Notes: a model not told the origin generated them from the sequence alone. A stretch of DNA of 64,000 bases from JAFAGX01 sp963759875 (GCA_963759875.1 CAVXBB010000002.1:124001-188000), one strand, 5' to 3'; counted from the first letter of the stretch, positions 53,959 to 63,646 are shown. Program-made: numbers and translations.

Positions 53959-55391
53959 ACCAGCCGCAGGCTATTCTCAAGAACGCGGTGGTACTAGGCC
54001 TCTCGCAAATAATCGAGAGGGCCAGTACAGTGTATCTTAGTATTTTTGTTGCTCGTAAGCTTGGAGCGGCAGGGCTGGGAATATATTCCGCTGCGATGGT
54101 GTACTACGGCCTGTTATTTCTCGCAGCGGAGCTGGGCACAACCACCTATTTAACACGTGAAATTGCGAAGGACCGCAGTAAGACCAGTGTTCTTGTGGTT
54201 CACGCCGCAGTACTCAGCGGCGCACTCGCGCTCGTTCTCGCAGTTGGCTTCCAGCTGGTCCTTCCGTCTCTTCATTTTTCACACGACTTAAGTCGCGCTC
54301 TGTACGTGATCGTGTGGGCAGTGTTTCCTGCCGGTCTGAAAGCAATCCAGGAATCGGTATTTATCGCATTCCATCGAGCTGAATTCTTGACTTATTCCGC
54401 CTTAGTCGCAGCAATCGTCAATATAGTTGCAACACTGTACCTGCTGTTGCGCGGCTACGGTGTTGTCAGCCTGGTTCTTGCCTTCACCATCGTGCAGTTT
54501 GTGGTTGCGATCTTCTATTTTTACGCAATCAGCCATTACATCACTCGTGTTCGTTGGCATTTTTCTCCTCGGTTTGCCTTAAACATGATTTATGAGGTTC
54601 GCGCATTTACCGGTTCATCTCTCATACAGGGATTTCTTTCGCGACCAGAGCTCATTCTCTTGTCGTTTGCGAAGAATGATGCCCAGCTTGGTTTTTATAG
54701 TGCTGCGCTGCGCATCGTTGACCTGTGGCAGCTCATACCTCGCAGCTTTATGACAAGCGTATTTCCTTTGCTTTCCAACTTCTATCATGGGGGAGATCAG
54801 AGGACAGTTGTGATTCGGGAAAAATCCATTAAGTATCTTTTGGCCATATCCTTCCCCGTAATGGCTGGGTTGTTTATAACCGCCCATCCAGTGCTACGCC
54901 TACTATATGGTTCTGGATTCAGCGCATCCGTCACCCCTCTCCGCATCTTGACATTCACCATCCCTCTTGGATCCTTGTGGGCCGTTTTATGGCGAGTTCT
55001 TTCGGCGAGAGGAGAGCACGATGCAACTTTTAAGAGTCAGGCGATTGCGCTCGTAGCACGCTTGGTTGTCGGCTACTTCGTTATTCGTCTGTTCGCATCT
55101 ACCGGTGCGGCAATTTCTAGCGTAGTAGGGGCGGTAATAATCGATGTGCTACTGACATATCACATTCGCCGAGACGGCACACGCCTCGGCTTTCGCCGTC
55201 TAATAGGTCGGTGGGCCATTGCTACACTAGCGATGGCGGCTGTAACTACGATCCTGCAGCAATATCTCCGGCTGTGGGCGGTAATACCTGCGAGCGTTGT
55301 TGTTTATTTGGGTGCGGCAGTGATCTTACGTGCATTTTCCGAGGACGATGTTTTGCTATTTCGCACTATTTGGCGCGTAAGAAGTACCTAA
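53955..55391 (+). CDS. Wzx-type polysaccharide flippase
   Basis: 478 residues with about 12-14 membrane helices. The start (LKNAVVLGLSQIIERASTVY, SIFVARKLGAAGLGIYSAAM) and the central RPELILLSFAKNDAQLGFYS, then AALRIVDLWQLIPRSFMTSV are typical of the MOP/RfbX family. It moves the completed lipid-linked repeat unit across the inner membrane. GTG at 53955 overlaps the aminotransferase stop. It is the last conventional polysaccharide gene before the peptide synthetase block, 60 bases upstream. Confidence 0.9.
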   Translation: MNQPQAILKNAVVLGLSQIIERASTVYLSIFVARKLGAAGLGIYSAAMVYYGLLFLAAELGTTTYLTREIAKDRSKTSVLVVHAAVLSGALALVLAVGFQLVLPSLHFSHDLSRALYVIVWAVFPAGLKAIQESVFIAFHRAEFLTYSALVAAIVNIVATLYLLLRGYGVVSLVLAFTIVQFVVAIFYFYAISHYITRVRWHFSPRFALNMIYEVRAFTGSSLIQGFLSRPELILLSFAKNDAQLGFYSAALRIVDLWQLIPRSFMTSVFPLLSNFYHGGDQRTVVIREKSIKYLLAISFPVMAGLFITAHPVLRLLYGSGFSASVTPLRILTFTIPLGSLWAVLWRVLSARGEHDATFKSQAIALVARLVVGYFVIRLFASTGAAISSVVGAVIIDVLLTYHIRRDGTRLGFRRLIGRWAIATLAMAAVTTILQQYLRLWAVIPASVVVYLGAAVILRAFSEDDVLLFRTIWRVRST

Positions 55392-55451
55392 GATTCCGTT
55401 CGTTCCAGCCATCCGTATCAACCTGCCATTGCTATCGGGAGCTGACATCAC

Positions 55452-57380
55452 ATGCTTACACCCATGAGTCCAAGCAATTCATCTTGTGTGCCGCCGGCGA
55501 GAGGGAATTCCCAAGACATTACGGCCGCGTCTTGGAACCAGAGCGTGAGAAATTATTCTCGCGATTTCTGTGTTCCGCAGATAATTGTCCAGCGGACAAT
55601 TGAGCATCCAAACCATATCGCTCTGATCGACGCCTCGACACGACTCACCTATGATGAGCTGAACAGTCGAGCCAATCAGATCGCCCACTACTTGCTCTCT
55701 TTGGGCATAAGTCGCGATGCCCGCATAGCGATATGCATGAGGCGATCGGTGATAAACATAGCTGCGGCCCTGGCGGTCTTAAAGATAGGCGCAGCGTACG
55801 TTCCACTCGATCCAACGTACCCCCGGGAGAGAATTGGGTTTGTTGTTAAGGATGCAAACGTTCAGCTAGCGCTAGCTGAGCGTGCCACTGGGGGCACGTT
55901 GTCTGATTGCGTTCCACAATGCGTGTTGCTCGATCGTGACGCCAGCATCGTCGCCAGTTATCCTACAACCGAGCCTTCCGTCAGTCCTAAAGCGACACAG
56001 TTAGCATATGTCATCTACACATCAGGTTCTACGGGAACTCCAAAAGGCGTTGAAATACGCCACGATAGTCTCTTGAATCTTGTCTATTGGCATGAACGTG
56101 CATTTGCTGTCCGGCCGAAAGATCGGGCAACGCAGTTGGCAAGCTTTGGATTTGACGCCGCCGTATGGGAGGTCTGGCCTCACCTTAGCGTAGGTGCAAC
56201 GGTTCAAGTAACACCAGACCTAACCCGCAGCTCGCCGGAATCGCTGCGGGATTGGCTTGTAGCAAACGAGATTACGATCAGCTTTGTTCCGACGCCACTT
56301 GCCGAGCGACTGATCGCCATGACTTGGCCAGAAAAAACGAAGCTCAGGCTCTTGCTTACAGGCGCAGATGTACTTCAACATTATCCCCCTCCAGGGTTGC
56401 CCTTCCAGCTGGTCAATAATTATGGCCCCACAGAGACGACGGTGGTGGCAACTTCGACCGTTGTACCACCCGATTCCTCCCCTCACGGCATGCCGCCGAT
56501 CGGGAGACCGATCGACAACACTCAGATTTACATTCTCGACCAGAATCAAAGACAGATGCCAGCGGGTGAAGTCGGCGAACTCTATATTGGAGGTGCAGGC
56601 GTGGCTCAAGGATATACCAACAGCCCGGAGCTGACTGCATCCAAATTCATTCCCGATCCATTCAGTGGCAATGCGCAGGCTAAGTTATACCGAACGGGAG
56701 ATCTAGGTTTTTTCCTGCCCGACGGCCAAATAGCATACGTAGGCCGAGCTGATAACCTCATCAAGATTCGTGGTTACCGGATCGAGCCCAACGAAATTGT
56801 CGCAGTCCTAAATAGCCATCCGCATGTCGAAGCTAGCACTGTGATAGCGCGAGAGGACAATGCCGGCGCTGCGCGCCTTCTCGCGTATGTAGTTCTTCGC
56901 TGCAACACCAGTTTAAGTGTTCGTGATCTTCATGCCTTATTGTCCAAGAGAGTTCCGGATTACATGGTACCGGCGGCATTTATTAGGCTCGAATCATTGC
57001 CTCTGACTGCCAACGGCAAGATTGATCGCGACGCCTTACCAGAACCTGCGGATACGAACACATTGCAGGACGAGTATGTGGCGCCCCGAACGGCTCTGGA
57101 AGAGAAGGTAACGGGCATTATTGCCAATCTTCTCGGGTTGCCTCGTGTCGGAGTCAACGAGAATTTCTTTCTCCTTGGCGGCCACTCTTTGCTGGGGACT
57201 CAACTGATCGCTCGCGTCCGTAATACATTTGGAGTCGACCTGCCTTTGCGGAGCATCTTTGACTCACCTGCCCCGGCACAGCTGGCAATGGAAATTGAGC
57301 GATTGGTCATCGCTCGAGTCGATTCAATGAGCGAAGAAGATGTTCGGGAGAAACTCGGGAACGCCAAGGGACAGGGGTGA
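55452..57380 (+). CDS. Nonribosomal peptide synthetase adenylation - carrier didomain
   Basis: 642 residues: A domain (about 45-545) then PCP (about 550-625, Ser579 in LLGGHSLLG). Core motifs: A3 YTSGSTGTPKGVEI, A5 NNYGPTETTV, A7 YRTGDLGFFLPDGQIAYVGR, A8 NLIKIRGYRIEPNEI, A10 LTANGKIDRDAL. By aligning to GrsA, the ten selectivity residues read D-A-W-F-L-G-N-V-V-K, the Leu signature of the Stachelhaus set. It probably loads leucine or a close analogue on its own carrier. No condensation domain is fused. The stop overlaps the P450 gene, as in systems where a P450 hydroxylates the carrier-bound residue. Confidence 0.9.
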   Translation: MLTPMSPSNSSCVPPARGNSQDITAASWNQSVRNYSRDFCVPQIIVQRTIEHPNHIALIDASTRLTYDELNSRANQIAHYLLSLGISRDARIAICMRRSVINIAAALAVLKIGAAYVPLDPTYPRERIGFVVKDANVQLALAERATGGTLSDCVPQCVLLDRDASIVASYPTTEPSVSPKATQLAYVIYTSGSTGTPKGVEIRHDSLLNLVYWHERAFAVRPKDRATQLASFGFDAAVWEVWPHLSVGATVQVTPDLTRSSPESLRDWLVANEITISFVPTPLAERLIAMTWPEKTKLRLLLTGADVLQHYPPPGLPFQLVNNYGPTETTVVATSTVVPPDSSPHGMPPIGRPIDNTQIYILDQNQRQMPAGEVGELYIGGAGVAQGYTNSPELTASKFIPDPFSGNAQAKLYRTGDLGFFLPDGQIAYVGRADNLIKIRGYRIEPNEIVAVLNSHPHVEASTVIAREDNAGAARLLAYVVLRCNTSLSVRDLHALLSKRVPDYMVPAAFIRLESLPLTANGKIDRDALPEPADTNTLQDEYVAPRTALEEKVTGIIANLLGLPRVGVNENFFLLGGHSLLGTQLIARVRNTFGVDLPLRSIFDSPAPAQLAMEIERLVIARVDSMSEEDVREKLGNAKGQG

Positions 57381-58612
57381 GCATGATAGCAACTGACGAG
57401 GGCAAAACAGGCCTGGTGCTTAGCCTATATCACCTTCTTGATCCGGAGGTGTTGGCAGATCCTTATCCTCTTTACCGTCGCCTGCGCACCGAAGATCCTG
57501 TTCATTGGGATCCGTTTCTCCATGCCTGGGTGGTGACCCGCTACGCCGATGTCGTCCGAGTGCTACATGACTTTTCTGCTGATCGAACACCTACGCCAGA
57601 AGGGTTGACGCGATTGGGCCTGCCACACCTTGGTCCCATAGCCGCTGTAATGGTGAAACAAATGCTGTTCATGGACCCGCCTGCGCACACGCGTCTTCGT
57701 TCGTTGGCCTCATTTGCGTTTAGTCCCTCTCGCGTTCAGGTTCTGCGGTCACATATCGAAGAAATCGCCAATCGCCTTATTGACAGCGTTTTGTATCGCG
57801 GGGAGATGGACGTAATTGCAGATTTCGCGGCTCCACTGCCGGCAATCGTCACTGCAGAAATGCTTGGCGTACCAACCAGTCACCACAAGCAGTTGAAGAA
57901 CTGGTCGGCAGATTTCGCCGAGATGCTCGGCAATTTCCAGCACAATCCAGATCGAGTGCCCCGGGTACTGCAGAGCTTGGGTGAGATGCTGGAATTTTTC
58001 CGCAGCACAATCCGCGAACTGCGGGCCCATCCTCGGGACGGACTTATCAACTCGCTGTTGACCGCCAAAATCGATGGAGACCAGTTGAGCGAAGAGGAAG
58101 TGATAGCCAACTCTATTGTGACTATGGTTGGCGGACAGGAAACGACAACCAATCTGATCGGTAATGGCTTACTTACACTCTTTCGCAATCCCGAACAGTG
58201 TCACGACCTTCGGCAGCAATTGTCGCTGATTCCGTCTGCCGTGGAGGAGTTATTGCGCTATGAAAGTCCGAGTCAGCATACTGCTCGAATTGCACCATAC
58301 GATGTTGATCTCGGTGGACGTACAATACGAAAAGGACAAGCGGTGATCGCCGTCATGGGAGCGGCAAACCGCGACCCCGAGCGCTTTCCGGATCCCGATC
58401 GGCTCGACTTCGCAAGGACCGACAACCGGCACGTCGCTTTTGGCTGGGCAGCTCATTTCTGTTTCGGGGCACCACTGGCTCGAATAGAAGGCCAGATCGC
58501 TTTTGAAGCCATACTCCGCCGGTTACCTCACCTCGCGCTCAGGCCTGAACCGATTAACTGGCGTACTAATTTGGGTTTGCGGGGTCTTGTTTCACTCCCA
58601 GTCACGTTTTAG
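57377..58612 (+). CDS. Cytochrome P450
   Basis: 411 residues. I-helix GGQETTTNL, K-helix ExxR in VEELLRYESPSQHTAR, and heme loop FGWAAHFCFGAPLARIE with Cys362; the usual FGxG of the loop is FGWA. It belongs to the soluble bacterial group that includes enzymes hydroxylating carrier-bound amino acids. GTG at 57377 overlaps the TGA of the A-PCP gene. Together these suggest beta-hydroxylation of PCP-bound leucine, though other oxidations are possible. Ferredoxin and reductase genes are not visible here. Confidence 0.88.
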   Translation: MSMIATDEGKTGLVLSLYHLLDPEVLADPYPLYRRLRTEDPVHWDPFLHAWVVTRYADVVRVLHDFSADRTPTPEGLTRLGLPHLGPIAAVMVKQMLFMDPPAHTRLRSLASFAFSPSRVQVLRSHIEEIANRLIDSVLYRGEMDVIADFAAPLPAIVTAEMLGVPTSHHKQLKNWSADFAEMLGNFQHNPDRVPRVLQSLGEMLEFFRSTIRELRAHPRDGLINSLLTAKIDGDQLSEEEVIANSIVTMVGGQETTTNLIGNGLLTLFRNPEQCHDLRQQLSLIPSAVEELLRYESPSQHTARIAPYDVDLGGRTIRKGQAVIAVMGAANRDPERFPDPDRLDFARTDNRHVAFGWAAHFCFGAPLARIEGQIAFEAILRRLPHLALRPEPINWRTNLGLRGLVSLPVTF

Positions 58613-58630
58613 CGGCTCACAGGGACGACA

Positions 58631-60058
58631 ATGCCACAGTGTCTTTCAGACTCAAAGAAAATCCTGTTGGAAAGGTACTTGCGCGGGGAGATCACCGAGA
58701 GAGATAACTTAGATACCATCCGTCCCTACTCGGGAAGTCTACTACCGGCCTCATTGGCTCAAGAGCAGGTTTGGTTTCGCTCTCAAAGCGCTTCAGCGAT
58801 GCCGGTCCTTTATAACGAATGCATAACTATTCACCGGACAGGAGCTATCGACGTAGACAGACTACAGAAAAGCCTTGCGGAAATTGTGCACAGGCACGAA
58901 GCGTGGCGGACTACATTCCAGTCTGTGGAAGGCCAACTCTATCAAGTAGTCCAGCCCCCTCCGGTAGCATTTCCCCTTTCTGTCGTCGATCTTTGTGGTT
59001 TGCCAGACTCGGAAGCCGAATCGGAAGCCCTGCAACTTGCTACCCAACATGCAAGACAACCCTTTGACCTCACGCGCGGCCCAGTTGTTCGCGCATTATT
59101 CGTAACATTCAACGATCAGAAGCATCGTTTGTTCTTGACTGTCCACCAGATTGTAGTGGATGGCATTTCGGTTTATAGAATTTTTCCAGTAGAGCTGGTC
59201 TCAATTTATGAGAGCTTCGCCTCGGGTGAGTCAGCGTTGCCCGAATTACCGATGCAGTTCGGCGATTTCGCTGTTTGGCAGCGTGGGCGACTCACGGAAG
59301 ATCTATTCGCTGCTCAGCTGGAGTACTGGCGCAACAAGCTGGCCGGTCATCCTTCGCCCTTGATGTGGCCGCGCGATCGCCGGCGGCCTGCTGAATTAAG
59401 CTATCGAGGCGCAATCGAACCGTTCGAAGTGCCAAGCGAAATCATGCATTCCGTCAAAGCACTTAAGACCCAAGAAGCTGTGTCTCTTTTTGCAGTACTC
59501 GTGGCTGGAGTGGCCACGCTCTTTCACCATTACACTGATCAGGGAGAGATTGTCTTGGGAACCTTGGCGCCCTGTGGGCGTGAGCGGTCTGAGTTTCAGA
59601 GCCTATTAGGATATTTCCTTAATCCTGTTCCGCTCCGCCTGGAAGTTCAACCTCATTCCTCATTTCGTGAGTTGGTGCATGAGACTCAAAAGGTTATTTC
59701 GGGCGCGATTTGCCACAGTGACGTACCAATTGAGCTGCTGGCCCGGGAGCTAATAGCTAACCCAGATCCGAGTCGCCATCCCTTCTTTGATGTCGCCATC
59801 TCACTTGCCCCTGAGCCCGCGCCACTTCCCGAGGGTTGGGATATGACGCCAATGGACGTCACCAGTGGCGGGGCACGCTGGGATCTCTATCTGGAAGTTG
59901 CTGAGAAATGCGGCCGCCTCATTGGTCGTGCGCAGTACAATCCTGATCTTTTCTTTACAGAAACGATCGCGAACACGGTTAAAGACTTTATTTCTATTCT
60001 GGACGCGGTGAGTTCCAACTGTAATGTCCGGATTTCGCAGCTTCGCGTTGCCGCTTAA
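58631..60058 (+). CDS. Free-standing condensation-like domain with altered HHxxxDG motif
   Basis: 475 residues forming one NRPS condensation fold: SLAQEQVWFRSQ (C1-like), HRHEAWRTTF (C2), PMQFGDFAVWQR (C4), then GTLAPCGRERSEFQSLLGYF (C5) and HSDVPIELLARELIANPDPS with HPFFDVAIS (C6/C7). The catalytic motif reads HQIVVDG (residues 172-178): the second His, normally the catalytic base, is Gln. It may therefore be inactive or act without that base, for instance as a scaffold, a recruiter of tailoring enzymes, or an ester/amide former with another mechanism. Confidence 0.87.
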   Translation: MPQCLSDSKKILLERYLRGEITERDNLDTIRPYSGSLLPASLAQEQVWFRSQSASAMPVLYNECITIHRTGAIDVDRLQKSLAEIVHRHEAWRTTFQSVEGQLYQVVQPPPVAFPLSVVDLCGLPDSEAESEALQLATQHARQPFDLTRGPVVRALFVTFNDQKHRLFLTVHQIVVDGISVYRIFPVELVSIYESFASGESALPELPMQFGDFAVWQRGRLTEDLFAAQLEYWRNKLAGHPSPLMWPRDRRRPAELSYRGAIEPFEVPSEIMHSVKALKTQEAVSLFAVLVAGVATLFHHYTDQGEIVLGTLAPCGRERSEFQSLLGYFLNPVPLRLEVQPHSSFRELVHETQKVISGAICHSDVPIELLARELIANPDPSRHPFFDVAISLAPEPAPLPEGWDMTPMDVTSGGARWDLYLEVAEKCGRLIGRAQYNPDLFFTETIANTVKDFISILDAVSSNCNVRISQLRVAA

Positions 60059-60087
60059 GAATCGATGAGCTTCTTGGGGCTGTAACT

Positions 60088-62424
60088 ATGTCGGTGGCGA
60101 AACAACTCGCGCTTGATCCTGTAGAACTTCGATCGTTCGCCCAACTGCAATATGCGCACCTCGGACCTGAGGATGCTTTTGTGGTTCCGAAGTGGTTTTA
60201 TCGCCAGGACTTGTGGCTCGAAGATATCTGGAACTCGGAGAACGCGCTATATAACTATCCGATTGGTTTGAGGATTGTTGGCCAACTCGATGAGAAGCTC
60301 CTTACCTATAGTCTCGCCGAGGTAGTGCGCAAACATGCTGTTCTGCGGTCCATTTTCTGTCTAGTAGAGGGAAACGTAGTACAGATTGTATTGCGTTCCG
60401 CAACGCCGCATATGTCTATTCTGGATCTTCGCCAGTTGAATGAACCCGAGCGCGACGCGAGATTGCAACATCTGATCGTGCAAGATGCACATCGGCCTTT
60501 TGACTTAAAGCACGATGTGCCACTCAGGGTGACACTGCTGCGACTCGGCGAAAATGACAGTGTACTCCTGCTGATGACCCATCATCTTGTATGCGACGAC
60601 TGGTCCACAGGAATTCTGATTCGCGACCTGTTTAATACATACGCCAAACGCGCGGCAGATCCGTCCTATGCGGTTGCCGACCTGCCGTTTCAGTACTCAA
60701 AGTTCATTGCGTGCTTGGAAGCGGACAGTGGCGACGAGAGGTCCCGCTACTCGAATTGGCAGCTCAAATTGACCAGCAGCACGGGATTTGAGCATTTGCA
60801 GTCAGACCGTCCGCGATCGCCGAACGGAACGAAAATCGGAGTTACAGCGCGCTTCGAACTTTCAAAAGAAATGCAACAGGCTCTGACAGACCTCAGCAAC
60901 AGGCATCGCATGACTTTATTCATGACAATGCTGGCTGGATTTCAATGTCTACTGCACTTTTATTCCGGTCACAAAGACATTGGTGTGGGGACATGTGCCG
61001 CCAATCGCCCTCTTAGTGAGGTTGAAGGCGTAATAGGCCGGTTTGCGAATGACATCGTCGTACGCACAGATTTATCGGATAATCCAACACTGACCGCCGT
61101 TCTCCTACGAACTCGAAATGCGGCACTGGAAGCGTATAGCTATCAGGATATTCCCTTCGGTGGGATTCTTGAACAGCTCGTTCCCCAGTGCGACTTAGGG
61201 CGTACACCTCTCTTTCAGGTCATGTTTATTCTGCAGAATGCCCCGGCGGACGCGATTCCAGAGATCCCCATTACAGTCGAAAGGATGTCGTTGGATACTC
61301 AAACAGCAAAATACGATTTGACGGTATGGCTGAAGATCAAGGATGTTCTGGAGATTGCCTTTGAATATAAGCGCGACTTATTTGACGAATACACCATTAA
61401 CCAACTGCATGCGGACTACGCTTCGCTGTTGGGGATTCTGACGAGCAATCCTAACCTGCGACTGAGCGATCTCAAGTCTCGGCTGCGTACCGTAAAAGCC
61501 GAAAGTGACACTGCTACGATAGCAATCGATCCGAGTGATGGACGCGGCCTGCCTGTCGACAAAATCGAGACAGAGCTCATCGAGATTTGGCGCGAAATTC
61601 TGTGCGTTCAGACGATCGGCCGTGATGATAATTTCTTCAACCTTGGAGGCGATTCGGTCCGCGCCACCGCGCTTCTTCTACGAATCGAACGGTGCTTTAC
61701 AACCAAACTCTCGTTGGAGACCTTGCTGCAAGCAAGTACGGTGCGAGAACAAGCTAACATCCTGGCACAGAAGAATCTTGCCCAGCAGGCACACGATGTC
61801 AGCGACGTGCCGTTGCCCGCCGGCAACAACTCCAAGGCGCGCCAAAGAGAATTGGCAGACAAAATGTCTGATGCGGCTTCCGCTACATCAATTCAACGTA
61901 AATCAATGGTTCGGCGAGTGTTTAACCGCATTCTCCACGTGCTCTGCCGCGTTCTCCCCGGTTCAACAACTTTGCGACCTTTCTTACACCGCCTACGTGG
62001 TGTGCACATTCAAGGTCGCGTCTGGATAGGCGACGATGTTTACATCGAAAATGAGTACCCCGAAGCCGTAGAAATTCACGACGGAGCTATGATAGGCGTA
62101 CGTTCTACGATCGTAGCCCACACACGCGGTGCAGGAAAGATTGTTATTGGGAGGCAGGCATTCATTGGCGCGAGTTCTGTCGTGGTTACCTCAGGCAATC
62201 GCACTCTCACGATAGGAGAAGGTTCCGTATTGATGGCTTCTTCAGTGGTTAGCAGCGATGTTGAGCCGTACACACTTTACGGAGTTGAACGAGCCAAGCC
62301 AATGGCTAGACTGACAAAACCGTTTACCGCGGAAACAGGCTATCAGGAGTTCATCACTTCGTTGCGTCCCCTCACCAAACGATCCGGTCGCATCGCAGAC
62401 AGTAGCGGCGGCAATGGGCATTAG
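60088..62424 (+). CDS. Condensation - carrier - left-handed beta-helix acyltransferase fusion
   Basis: 778 residues in three parts. C domain (about 30-470): HRPFDLKHDVPL, active motif HHLVCDD (165-171, with Gly changed to Asp), IGRFANDIVVRTDLS, SYQDIPFGGILEQLV and GRTPLFQVMFILQN. Carrier (about 490-560) with Ser523 in NLGGDSVRAT. After a basic linker, a hexapeptide beta-helix (about 637-740): GVHIQGRVWIGDD, IHDGAMIGVRSTIVAHTRG, IVIGRQAFIGASSVVVTSGN, LTIGEGSVLMASSVV. The last part is acetyltransferase-like (LacA/CysE type). The order suggests condensation onto the carrier and transfer to a sugar amine or hydroxyl by the beta-helix domain. No adenylation domain is present. Confidence 0.88.
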   Translation: MSVAKQLALDPVELRSFAQLQYAHLGPEDAFVVPKWFYRQDLWLEDIWNSENALYNYPIGLRIVGQLDEKLLTYSLAEVVRKHAVLRSIFCLVEGNVVQIVLRSATPHMSILDLRQLNEPERDARLQHLIVQDAHRPFDLKHDVPLRVTLLRLGENDSVLLLMTHHLVCDDWSTGILIRDLFNTYAKRAADPSYAVADLPFQYSKFIACLEADSGDERSRYSNWQLKLTSSTGFEHLQSDRPRSPNGTKIGVTARFELSKEMQQALTDLSNRHRMTLFMTMLAGFQCLLHFYSGHKDIGVGTCAANRPLSEVEGVIGRFANDIVVRTDLSDNPTLTAVLLRTRNAALEAYSYQDIPFGGILEQLVPQCDLGRTPLFQVMFILQNAPADAIPEIPITVERMSLDTQTAKYDLTVWLKIKDVLEIAFEYKRDLFDEYTINQLHADYASLLGILTSNPNLRLSDLKSRLRTVKAESDTATIAIDPSDGRGLPVDKIETELIEIWREILCVQTIGRDDNFFNLGGDSVRATALLLRIERCFTTKLSLETLLQASTVREQANILAQKNLAQQAHDVSDVPLPAGNNSKARQRELADKMSDAASATSIQRKSMVRRVFNRILHVLCRVLPGSTTLRPFLHRLRGVHIQGRVWIGDDVYIENEYPEAVEIHDGAMIGVRSTIVAHTRGAGKIVIGRQAFIGASSVVVTSGNRTLTIGEGSVLMASSVVSSDVEPYTLYGVERAKPMARLTKPFTAETGYQEFITSLRPLTKRSGRIADSSGGNGH

Positions 62425-62482
62425 ATCCTGCAATCATCATCAGGGTCCAATAGATCACAAGATCTGAATGACAAGGAGTACG

Positions 62483-63598
62483 ATGGCAAGCCAGCATCTG
62501 GTACAAGAGCAACGCGTTTCACCAGAGATACCCCAGATTTCATGTCAGGCACGTCCAGTTTTCATCTTGGGAATAGCTCCACGAAGCGGTACGACTTATC
62601 TGCAGGATCTCCTGCGTGTCCATCCAGACTGCGATGTTCAGGGTCTAGAGTTGGACGAGGATTACTTCGTTGCGTATTCACACCTACTGGTAAAATATGT
62701 GAATGCAGCGTCCCGATTTTGGACGATCCGCGAGGATAAGGACGCGCTGGAACGATATCGCAATTTGGTGTGTCGCTGTTTAGGGGACGGACTTATCTCT
62801 TATTTGCGTCTTGAACTTCTGACCCGGGCAGCGGCGTCTCGCAAGCTCGGCCCAGAAACTAAGCTTTTGAAAGTCTTAGTAACAAAGACCCCTGACGTTA
62901 CGAATATCGACCTCTTTTTCAAATTTTTTCCCGAAGCGGATTTACTTATCTTAGTTCGTGATGGCCGGGCGGTCGTCGAATCATCCGTGCGGACTTTTTA
63001 TCGCAGTTTCGAGGAGGACACGCGGAAGTGGGCAGCCAGTGCTGAAGCAATCTTGCGGTTTACTCAGAACACTACAGCCGATGCTCGATGTCGTGTCGTT
63101 CGGTACGAAGACTTGTACGAAAACGTGGAATCGGAAATGCGTGGAATCATGTCATTTCTACGCCTGGATCCTGAAGTTTACGATTTCGAACGCGCTCGCA
63201 ATCTTGCGGTAAGAGGTTCGTCAAGCTTACGTCGCAAGAATGCTGAATGGAAAGAATGGTGGGTTGCTCCCGGAATTGACTGGGACCCCATGCCGAAAAC
63301 ACCTGATTTTCGCCCCTTAGAACGCTGGAGCCGGTGGAATCGGGCCCAACACGAGCGGTTCAATTGGCTGGCAGGGAAATATCTGGCTCCGTTTGGCTAT
63401 AAGACGAAAACGTATTCGGGTTGGCGATCGTTTTGGGCTGCCTACAATTTTGTTCTGGATAAATTGCCGCTAGAAAGAGTTACACATTACTTTCGCAAAA
63501 GTTGGCGCCAGCTTCAGTTTGCTTCGAATAAGAAAAAAGCTACAGTAGAACTCCTCTCAAAAGCTCGTCGCTTGCTAATGCCATCACGTACCGAGTAG
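62483..63598 (+). CDS. Sulfotransferase
   Basis: 371 residues from ATG 62483, preceded by AAGGAG. The PAPS-binding loop is in VFILGIAPRSGTTYLQDLLR and the 3'-phosphate loop is LILVRDGRAVVESSVRTF; RVVRYEDLYENVESEMRGIM is also family-typical. It transfers sulfate from PAPS to a hydroxyl or amine of a sugar or peptide. In this position, between two synthetase genes, it may act on the polymer or on the peptide part. No PAPS synthesis genes are nearby. Confidence 0.86.
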   Translation: MASQHLVQEQRVSPEIPQISCQARPVFILGIAPRSGTTYLQDLLRVHPDCDVQGLELDEDYFVAYSHLLVKYVNAASRFWTIREDKDALERYRNLVCRCLGDGLISYLRLELLTRAAASRKLGPETKLLKVLVTKTPDVTNIDLFFKFFPEADLLILVRDGRAVVESSVRTFYRSFEEDTRKWAASAEAILRFTQNTTADARCRVVRYEDLYENVESEMRGIMSFLRLDPEVYDFERARNLAVRGSSSLRRKNAEWKEWWVAPGIDWDPMPKTPDFRPLERWSRWNRAQHERFNWLAGKYLAPFGYKTKTYSGWRSFWAAYNFVLDKLPLERVTHYFRKSWRQLQFASNKKKATVELLSKARRLLMPSRTE

Positions 63599-63646
63599 CA
63601 AAGCTACCGTATCCACTGGGTTTTGATTCAACCGTACAGGGAATTG

